Positions 1 to 5,575 of a DNA stretch of 8,273 nt are shown here, piece after piece (the stretch's first letter is position 1; each line of letters begins with the position of its first letter). The position numbers and the translations under genes are program-made. Origin of the DNA: Polynucleobacter meluiroseus (lineage in GTDB: Bacteria > Pseudomonadota > Gammaproteobacteria > Burkholderiales > Burkholderiaceae); assembly GCA_945867755.1 (NCBI GenBank), contig CAMBJN010000055.1, forward strand, positions 1 to 8,273, read 5' to 3'. The notes under the pieces are model-generated. The model did not search any database. It was not told where the DNA came from and saw only the letters and a program-made list of their open reading frames with translations.

Positions 1-984
1 GGTTCATTTGTCACGAATACGGGAAATATTCAAAAAGCAAATTTGACTAATCAAGCATTTTATTTAACGCATCGAGTTCCTTTATCAAAGCAATTTGATT
101 TACTAGGTGGATTTAGAAGACAAACTCAAGATGCCGTTGCATATGATTACAAATCTAGCACCGGCAATAGTAATGCTAATAAAGAGCAATCAGCCAATGC
201 GACTGATTTGGCTCTTAACTATAAGTACGGCGATGCCAATATTCATAAGATATTTTTAAGGTCAAATCATTCTTACAGATTTGCTAACATTGATGAGTAT
301 TGGGGTATGGGGTATGGGCCAGCCCCAAGCTATACGCCTTATAGAGTATTTTCTGGAATCTTGGCCCCTCAAAAAAATAATACTCTAGAGTTGGGTGGCG
401 ATTGGCTTTTGGGTAATCGTCAAAAATTTGGAGCGACCATATATCAGATGGATAGTTCGAACGAAATTCGATACGATCATGCCACTGGAACAAATATAAA
501 TTCCGCTGATATTAGAAGGTATGGGGCGACTGCAAACGTTCAACTTATTCTTGCAAAAGATTGGATGATTTCTCCTAAAGTAAATTTCCAGTCAGCAAAA
601 TACACTGCCGGACCGTTTGCTGGCAAGAATGTTGCTTTAGTGCCAAAAATTAGCTCGTCTATTGGGTTGTTATACAAACCAAAGTCATCAACCACCTACT
701 CAACCTATGTAAATTATGTTGGATCTCAATATTATGAGGGTGATGAGAGTAATTCAAAAAACAAGATGCCATCATTTACTACAGTTGATCTTGCTGCAAC
801 ATACAAATATGGTTCGTGGGAATCCGCATTGCGTTTGAAGAATATTTTTGATAAAAGATATGCTAATTATGGCGGGTATGGATTTGTCCATTTGGCACCT
901 GGCAATAATTATGGAAATAGTTACTACTACTACCCAGCAGACCCCAGAGCTATTTTTATAACGACAAGATATACCTTTAAATAA
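1..984 (+). CDS. TonB-dependent outer-membrane receptor, C-terminal part (probable cobalamin/corrinoid receptor, BtuB-like)
   Basis: The reading frame is open from base 1, so this is the 3' part (327 residues) of a gene starting outside the window; the plug domain and TonB box are not visible. What remains looks like the second half of a 22-stranded beta-barrel: alternating polar/aromatic strands, long Gly/Asn/Tyr-rich loops, the typical late motif LKNIFDKRYANYG (near 836-877), then a Tyr-rich loop and a last strand RAIFITTRYTFK. Such receptors bind a scarce ligand at the cell surface and import it into the periplasm using TonB-ExbBD energy. The ligand is assigned only by context: the next two genes encode BtuC- and BtuD-like proteins and a BtuF-like protein lies nearby. 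A siderophore or haem receptor cannot be excluded from the barrel alone. The stop overlaps the btuC start (TAATG). Base composition is more AT-rich than downstream. Family call is firm, substrate moderate. Confidence 0.88.
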   Translation, partial: GSFVTNTGNIQKANLTNQAFYLTHRVPLSKQFDLLGGFRRQTQDAVAYDYKSSTGNSNANKEQSANATDLALNYKYGDANIHKIFLRSNHSYRFANIDEYWGMGYGPAPSYTPYRVFSGILAPQKNNTLELGGDWLLGNRQKFGATIYQMDSSNEIRYDHATGTNINSADIRRYGATANVQLILAKDWMISPKVNFQSAKYTAGPFAGKNVALVPKISSSIGLLYKPKSSTTYSTYVNYVGSQYYEGDESNSKNKMPSFTTVDLAATYKYGSWESALRLKNIFDKRYANYGGYGFVHLAPGNNYGNSYYYYPADPRAIFITTRYTFK

Positions 985-1943
985 TGACCTCATCCAAAAC
1001 CACCCTTTTTATTTTGCTCGTGATTTCATCACTGGCGGCGGTGGCTTTGGCTTTGTCCATTGGCAGCGTCTCTAATGCAGACGCTGCCATCATTTACCAA
1101 TTGCGTTTACCTAGAGTTTTAGCGGCATTTGCTGTGGGTGGTTTATTGGCCATGTCAGGTGCTTTGCTACAAGTCTTAACGCGCAATCCTTTGGCTGAAC
1201 CATCTGTCTTGGGAGTTTCTGGTGGGGCATCGGTGGGCGCATTAGCTGTATTGATGATGGGTGGCGCTGGAACTATTTGGGTTGCTGGTGGTGCGTGGAT
1301 AGGAGCGATTGTTGTGATGCTCTTATTGTGGTTATTGGTCGGTGGTTATTCTGCTCATCCTTCACGGATGTTGTTGGCTGGTGTGATGATTGCTACCGCT
1401 TGTGGAGCCATCAGTACTCTGATGATCACCTTTGCTTCTAATGTAGAAATGCCTGGCATGATTCATTGGCTGATGGGTGATCTAGACTCTGTCATTAGTC
1501 TTGAAGCTGTGGGCGCCATATTAGGTGTTTGGTTATCTGTGTTGATTCTGGTGTGGAGGCTTTCGTCAAAAATCCATTTACTTCAATTGGGCACTGACAA
1601 GGCTTTGACCTTGGGTGTTGATGTGTCTTATGTTCAATGGATGATGGTCTTGTTGTCCGCTTTATCTGCAGCCGCTGCTGTATCGATTGCAGGATCAATT
1701 GGATTTGTTGGATTATTGGTGCCACATCTTTTAAGAGCGTTGATTGTTAAAAAACATGGGCCTGATCAAAAGTTTTTATTACCCGCCTCTGCTTTACTGG
1801 GAGGTACTTTTTTAGTTTTGGCTGATATGTTTGCCAGAACCATCATTGCACCATCCCAGTTGCCAGTGGGCATCATCACTGCCATGATCGGGGTGCCGAG
1901 TTTCTTGTGGATCCTGTCTCGTTTTCGGCATTGGAATACATGA
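984..1943 (+). CDS. btuC: ABC transporter permease, FecCD/BtuC family (cobalamin import)
   Basis: This is an inner-membrane permease of 319 residues, close to the usual 320-350 of the FecCD family, with about ten hydrophobic segments starting almost at the N-terminus. Family hallmarks are RLPR (41-44), the following G..L..SG...Q segment, RNPLAEPSVLG (67-77), HWLMGDL (161-167), LGTDKALTLGV (202-212), which lies where the coupling loop contacts the ATPase, and GFVGLLVPHLLR (240-251). It would form the dimeric translocation channel receiving ligand from the periplasmic binding protein. FecCD permeases also serve siderophores and haem; cobalamin is preferred because the binding protein nearby is a clear BtuF. 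The ATG at 984 shares one base with the receptor stop (TAATG) and has no strong Shine-Dalgarno sequence, so translational coupling is likely. Its end overlaps the start of the ATPase gene. Confidence 0.9.
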   Translation: MTSSKTTLFILLVISSLAAVALALSIGSVSNADAAIIYQLRLPRVLAAFAVGGLLAMSGALLQVLTRNPLAEPSVLGVSGGASVGALAVLMMGGAGTIWVAGGAWIGAIVVMLLLWLLVGGYSAHPSRMLLAGVMIATACGAISTLMITFASNVEMPGMIHWLMGDLDSVISLEAVGAILGVWLSVLILVWRLSSKIHLLQLGTDKALTLGVDVSYVQWMMVLLSALSAAAAVSIAGSIGFVGLLVPHLLRALIVKKHGPDQKFLLPASALLGGTFLVLADMFARTIIAPSQLPVGIITAMIGVPSFLWILSRFRHWNT

Positions 1944-2731
1944 TGAATATCAATTCTGCCAAAGACATCACCATAGTTTTAGAAACAAAACATTTGGACG
2001 TTCATGTTCCTGGGCGTACCTTGATCAAAGATTTAAATTGGCAAGTGAATAAAGGTGAGCGCTGGTGCTTGATCGGACGCAATGGCGCTGGTAAATCTAC
2101 TTTACTGAGAATCATTGCAGGTGTTCAAGCCAATACTTCTGCGGGTGAGATTAATTGCTTGGGCCAAACTCTAACTAGCTACAAACCAGAAGCGCTTGCA
2201 AAGGTTAGAGCGTATGCAGAACAGTTCCCTGTGGGCGGCGCGGGTCTTAGGGCCATTGATATTGTCTTGGCAGCTCAATGGCCATGGCATCTTGATGCTG
2301 CAAGTAGCCATGAGCAAGCTCAAGCAGCTCTGCATGCCTGCGATATTGCTCACTTAGAACATGCGCAGTGGCAAACCTTATCCGGTGGTGAGCGTCAACG
2401 AGTATCTTTGGCAGCCTGTTTTGCTCAAAATACCCAGCTCATTCTTTTGGATGAACCAACATCTCATTTAGACATTGGTCATCAAGTTACTTTACTCAAT
2501 ACCTTGGTTCAACAAAGTGATAACTGTGAGCAAGCCATCATTGCTAGCATGCATGACATTGGTTTAATTCAGCGAGGCTTCACGCACGCATTGTTGTTGA
2601 TGAATGATGGATCTTATTTGACGGGCTCTTTATCAGAAGTGATTAACCCGCTTAATCTAGAAAAATCACTCGGTCACCCAATTTCAACTGCACAAACAGC
2701 TACGGGTCAAACGATTTACGTTCCAGCTTGA
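1940..2731 (+). CDS. btuD: ABC transporter ATP-binding protein, BtuD/FepC type (cobalamin import)
   Basis: This cytoplasmic ATPase would drive the BtuC-type permease. I place the start at the ATG at 1940, giving 263 residues: it overlaps the permease stop as ATGA, and the residues a GTG start at 1907 would add lie wholly within the permease gene. A second ATG at 1943 is equally possible. All nucleotide-binding motifs are intact: Walker A GRNGAGKST (46-54), a likely Q-loop glutamine at 95, signature LSGGER (147-152), Walker B LILLDEP (167-173) with catalytic Glu172, D-loop SHLD, and the switch His205 in ASMHD. Length and motif spacing match BtuD/FepC/FhuC proteins, usually 250-270 residues. 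Cobalamin specificity comes from its neighbours, since the ATPases of this family are not separable by substrate from motifs alone. It is the last gene of the plus-strand operon. Confidence 0.9.
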   Translation: MMNINSAKDITIVLETKHLDVHVPGRTLIKDLNWQVNKGERWCLIGRNGAGKSTLLRIIAGVQANTSAGEINCLGQTLTSYKPEALAKVRAYAEQFPVGGAGLRAIDIVLAAQWPWHLDAASSHEQAQAALHACDIAHLEHAQWQTLSGGERQRVSLAACFAQNTQLILLDEPTSHLDIGHQVTLLNTLVQQSDNCEQAIIASMHDIGLIQRGFTHALLLMNDGSYLTGSLSEVINPLNLEKSLGHPISTAQTATGQTIYVPA

Positions 2732-2759
2732 TGTTTAGCTGGTAGCTTAATTAAGCACC
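2723..2759. terminator. possible bidirectional terminator between convergent btuD and btuF
   Basis: The convergent genes are only 27 bases apart. Two inverted repeats sit here. CCAGCT (2723-2728) pairs with AGCTGG (2737-2742) around an 8-base loop, beginning inside the last codons of btuD. GCTTAATTAAGC (2745-2756) is a perfect 12-base palindrome that can be extended by GGT/ACC with one bulged base. They share bases 2741-2742, so the extended second stem excludes the first. Neither is followed by a clear run of T on either strand, so an intrinsic terminator is only a weak suggestion. The position between two converging operons is the main support. Confidence 0.3.
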
Positions 2760-3652
2760 TATCGAACTTTATTGATTTCAGCGCAGATCTTTTCTGCGCC
2801 CTGCATGATCCTGGGTGAAGGTCTACTGATGATGTCGCCATCTAAATCAATGAAGGCCTTATTTTTTGTGGCGACCAGCTGAGGGAATGACGACCACATC
2901 GACCAATCAGTCTTCATCTTGGAGCTGTCTACAGCTGTAAAAATAATTTCTGGATTGGCTTTAATGACAGCCTCTCTGCTGACTGCGGGAACCAAAACCT
3001 TTTCACTGGCAAATAATTGTTCGCCACCACACAGTTGAATGATGTCCCCAATGATGTGATCTTGATTAAGTGTCATCAAGGGTTGTGCCCAGACTTGATA
3101 AAACACTCTGACTTTTCTCACGCTAGTATTTTTTTGATTGGTGTTTTGCTGTTTGGTGCTGAGCTCTACAATTTTTGATCTAAGTGCACCAGCATTTTTT
3201 TTAGCAATCGAGTCAGTGCCCAAGGCTTTGCCAATGGTTTCAATATCGTTGGCAATATCTGATAGCTTTTTAGGCTGAACAGAGATGAATTGAACACCTT
3301 TATTAAAAGTCTTTTTGATTGATTGAATCTGAGATTCAGAGGTGCCACCACGCCAGTAAATGATCAAATCAGGACGAAGTGATTTCATCTTTTCAAGATC
3401 AATCGATCTTGCATCGCTGGTGATGGGTAATTGTTTGACTGATTCAGGAAGGTTGCTAAAGGCGCTGACACTCACCAAGCGATCAGTTCCTCCGGCCGCG
3501 TCTACCAGCTCAGTCAAATGAGGAGCTAAAGTGATGATGCGTTGTGGGAAGCGATCTTGTTTGGCATAACTGTCGTTACTGCCAAGGCTGACTGAGATAC
3601 CAAGCAATACTTGAGAGGCGATCAATGCGATTGAAAAGCCTTTTGAGAACAT
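2759..3652 (-). CDS. btuF: periplasmic cobalamin-binding protein of the ABC importer (BtuF-like)
   Basis: This 297-residue protein has a Sec signal peptide: a Lys near the start, a hydrophobic core at about 6-24, and a likely cleavage after SYA (Ala30). There is no lipobox cysteine, so it should be soluble in the periplasm. The mature part follows BtuF closely: RIITLAPHLTELVDAAGG (38-55), RSIDLEKM (82-89), then PDLIIYWRGGTSESQI with the WRGG of BtuF at 100-103, the strand VFYQVWAQPLM, GDIIQLCGGEQLF and VPAVSREAV. In E. coli BtuF, glutamates at positions equivalent to those in DLEKM and VSREAV dock on BtuC; both are present here by eye alignment. It would hand corrinoid to BtuCD, encoded convergently on the other strand. 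The gene starts 5 bases after panC stops, with only a weak ribosome-binding sequence, so it probably rides on the panC transcript. Confidence 0.9.
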   Translation of the reverse strand: MFSKGFSIALIASQVLLGISVSLGSNDSYAKQDRFPQRIITLAPHLTELVDAAGGTDRLVSVSAFSNLPESVKQLPITSDARSIDLEKMKSLRPDLIIYWRGGTSESQIQSIKKTFNKGVQFISVQPKKLSDIANDIETIGKALGTDSIAKKNAGALRSKIVELSTKQQNTNQKNTSVRKVRVFYQVWAQPLMTLNQDHIIGDIIQLCGGEQLFASEKVLVPAVSREAVIKANPEIIFTAVDSSKMKTDWSMWSSFPQLVATKNKAFIDLDGDIISRPSPRIMQGAEKICAEINKVR

Positions 3653-3657
3653 CTTGA

Positions 3658-4506
3658 TCAGATTTCTAGATTGTCGATGAGGCGAGTTTTACCCAATTTC
3701 GCTGCAGCCAAAACGACCAATGGTTGATTGCTCGAAAGATCTGCGTCATTCGCACTCAGTAAATCATTGCGTTTGCGCACCGAGATGTAGTCAGGCACCC
3801 ATCCTCTAGCGTTTAACTTAGCGCAAGCATCTTTTTCGATTTTCAAGATATCTGCAGACGTTAATTTACCTTGCAATACTTTTTCTTGGATTTCTTTTAA
3901 GGTTTGAATCAATTGCACAGCTTCCGAGCGTTCTTCCGCTGATAGGTAACCATTCCTTGAAGAAAGAGCCAGGCCATCTTCAGCGCGAATAGTTTCTGCA
4001 GGAACAATGTCGACTGGGAGCGCTAATTGGCGACACATCTGGCGAATTACCATCAGTTGCTGATAATCTTTCTTGCCAAACACTGCCACCTTGGGTTGAA
4101 CGCAAGAGAATAGCTTTAAAACAACAGTGCAAACCCCTTCGAAAAATCCAGGGCGAAACTCTCCTTCAAGAATCTTGCCTAAATTTTGAGGAGGTTCAAC
4201 TCGATATTCTTGAGGCTCTGGGTACAAATCTTTTTCAGTGGGCGCAAATAAGACATACACACCTTCTTTTTCTAGCTTCTCAACATCTGCCTCAAAAGTG
4301 CGTGGGTATTTATCAAAATCTTCATTAGGACCAAATTGCAAGCGATTGACAAAAATGCTGGCGATCACTGGATCACCGTGTTGTCTAGCCAGGCGCATCA
4401 AAGAGAGATGACCTTCATGAAGATTGCCCATCGTAGGAATAAACACCGCTCGGTTTTGTCCGCGCAATTGATCACGCAAATCTTGAATGTCGCTGATGAT
4501 CTTCAT
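3658..4506 (-). CDS. panC: pantothenate synthetase (pantoate--beta-alanine ligase)
   Basis: This cytoplasmic enzyme joins pantoate and beta-alanine with ATP, via a pantoyl-adenylate, to give pantothenate (vitamin B5, precursor of coenzyme A). At 282 residues it is full length for the family. Visible motifs are PTMGNLHEGHLSL (24-36), containing the HIGH-like HEGH of the nucleotidyltransferase fold; FVNRLQFGPNEDFDKYPRT (52-70), which lines the pantoate site; LEGEFRPGFFEGV (113-125); FGKKDYQQL (143-151); and the KMSKS-like loop with DGLALSSRN (177-185). Two positions differ from the E. coli and mycobacterial consensus (GFF for GHF, GKK for GEK); I recall both as common in Burkholderiales. The ATG follows the scpA stop by 18 bases, with a GAAG-type ribosome-binding sequence in between. 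Neither panB nor panD is in the window. btuF follows after 5 bases. Confidence 0.96.
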   Translation of the reverse strand: MKIISDIQDLRDQLRGQNRAVFIPTMGNLHEGHLSLMRLARQHGDPVIASIFVNRLQFGPNEDFDKYPRTFEADVEKLEKEGVYVLFAPTEKDLYPEPQEYRVEPPQNLGKILEGEFRPGFFEGVCTVVLKLFSCVQPKVAVFGKKDYQQLMVIRQMCRQLALPVDIVPAETIRAEDGLALSSRNGYLSAEERSEAVQLIQTLKEIQEKVLQGKLTSADILKIEKDACAKLNARGWVPDYISVRKRNDLLSANDADLSSNQPLVVLAAAKLGKTRLIDNLEI

Positions 4507-4524
4507 GGGGTTTTTCTTCGGGTG

Positions 4525-5367
4525 TTAATGTTGGTTAGGCGAATATGCCAAACGCACATAAATAGGAGCATAGGGCTCTGCTTGAGTGATTTCAATCAAA
4601 GCCTCTCTGGAAAGCTCTAGCATCGCAATGAAGTTAACCACCACCATTGACGCACCTTGACCGGTGGCAATCGCATCTTCAAATAGATCAGTAAATTCAA
4701 TAAAGCGCTCACCTTGTAAGCGTCGCAAAATACGTGTCATGAAATCACGCACGGATAATTGCTCGCGGGTGATGGTGTGATGTTGATTGAGCTTAGCGCG
4801 ATACAGAATATCCTTCCACGCTGCTTGAATATCATTCGGGTTGATATCAGGCCAAGTAACGGCCACAGTGGTATCAACGTGACCGCTGGCTTTATAAAAG
4901 TCACGACCCAGTACCGGCATCTTATCGAGTTCTTGAGCAGCTAATTTCATGCGCTCGTATTCAAGCAAGCGGCGGACCAATTCTGCGCGAGGATCTTCTA
5001 CCTCCTCATCACTGTCCGCTTTTTTCATTGGTAAGAGCATGCGTGATTTGATTTCAATCAACATGGCAGCCATCAATAAATAGTCTGCAGCAAGCTCTAA
5101 GTTGGTGTGACGAATTTGTTCAATATAGCCAAGGTACTGCTTTGTTACCTCGGCCATCGGAATATCTAAAACATTGAAATTCTGTTTACGGATTAAATAA
5201 AGCAAAAGATCTAGCGGACCTTCAAAAGCCTCTAAAAAAACTTCTAGAGCATCGGGTGGAATATATAAATCAGAGGGAAGCTTAAATAAAGGCTCCCCAT
5301 AGAGTCTGGCAAAAGACTCTGACATGCCATCAGTGACATCAGGAGCGGCAGTAATTAAATCATTCAT
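4525..5367 (-). CDS. scpA: segregation and condensation protein A (ScpA kleisin)
   Basis: ScpA is the kleisin that bridges the Smc ATPase heads and binds ScpB, helping to compact and separate sister chromosomes on the nucleoid. The 280-residue protein has the N-terminal Smc-neck-binding region starting FEGPLDLLL (48-56), then LDIPMAEVTKQYL (67-79) and the helix ADYLLMAAMLIEIKSRMLLP (94-113). An acidic linker DSDEEVED follows, and a C-terminal winged-helix part rich in ITREQLSVRDFMTRIL and FTDLFEDA. About 45 residues precede FEGPLDLLL, against roughly 10 in Bacillus; part of this, LYGEPLF..LP.DLYIPPDALEVF, seems to be conserved in Burkholderiales. The ATG at 5367 overlaps the DUF3460 stop as ATGA, which fixes the start well. 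scpB and smc are not in the window. Confidence 0.95.
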   Translation of the reverse strand: MNDLITAAPDVTDGMSESFARLYGEPLFKLPSDLYIPPDALEVFLEAFEGPLDLLLYLIRKQNFNVLDIPMAEVTKQYLGYIEQIRHTNLELAADYLLMAAMLIEIKSRMLLPMKKADSDEEVEDPRAELVRRLLEYERMKLAAQELDKMPVLGRDFYKASGHVDTTVAVTWPDINPNDIQAAWKDILYRAKLNQHHTITREQLSVRDFMTRILRRLQGERFIEFTDLFEDAIATGQGASMVVVNFIAMLELSREALIEITQAEPYAPIYVRLAYSPNQH

Positions 5368-5546
5368 TGATAAACGTACGCTTTTTGCTTTACGCGAGCT
5401 TCTTTTTGGCGTTCTTGCTCTTCTGGGCTGATCGGGGCTTTATCCCATAAAAGAGCGCGCCCCTCTTGCTGAGCCTGCTCTAGCTGAGGGTTCTGAGCTT
5501 TTAGCTCTTCCAAAAAATGGGTGATATTTGATTTGTATTGGGCCAT
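5364..5546 (-). CDS. DUF3460 family small protein, function unknown
   Basis: This is a 60-residue soluble protein with no signal peptide or membrane segment. It resembles DUF3460 proteins, a family I know almost only from betaproteobacteria: an N-terminal YKSNITHFLEELKAQNP, a central QQEGRALLWDKAPIS and a C-terminal ARVKQKAYVYQ. It is highly charged, probably helical at both ends, and has no cysteines or recognisable catalytic motif. It starts 29 bases after the SulP stop with no convincing Shine-Dalgarno sequence, and its stop overlaps the scpA start (ATGA). Coupled translation with ScpA hints at a role beside the condensin complex, but that is inference; no biochemical function is known to me. 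Confidence 0.88.
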   Translation of the reverse strand: MAQYKSNITHFLEELKAQNPQLEQAQQEGRALLWDKAPISPEEQERQKEARVKQKAYVYQ

Positions 5547-5575
5547 AGTTTGTCAATTGTAGCGATTTAGCAGAA

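Noticed and set aside
1..984. Cobalamin riboswitch for the btuBCD operon
   Set aside because: A leader would lie before the receptor start, which is outside the window; nothing like a B12 box is visible in the 27-bp gap or before btuF.
1907..1939. GTG start for btuD that would add 11 residues
   Set aside because: The added residues lie within the permease coding sequence and resemble nothing at the N-terminus of BtuD-type ATPases; the ATG at 1940 makes a standard ATGA overlap.
3394..3411. Perfect 7-bp inverted repeat CAAGATC-AATC-GATCTTG inside btuF
   Set aside because: It encodes the conserved BtuF segment SIDLEK, so coding constraint plus chance explain it; there is no gene boundary or T-run nearby.
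5553..5558. TTGACA hexamer (minus strand) in front of the DUF3460 gene
   Set aside because: It lies only a few bases before the start codon, so a matching -10 box would fall inside the gene; no plausible -10 is seen at the right spacing.
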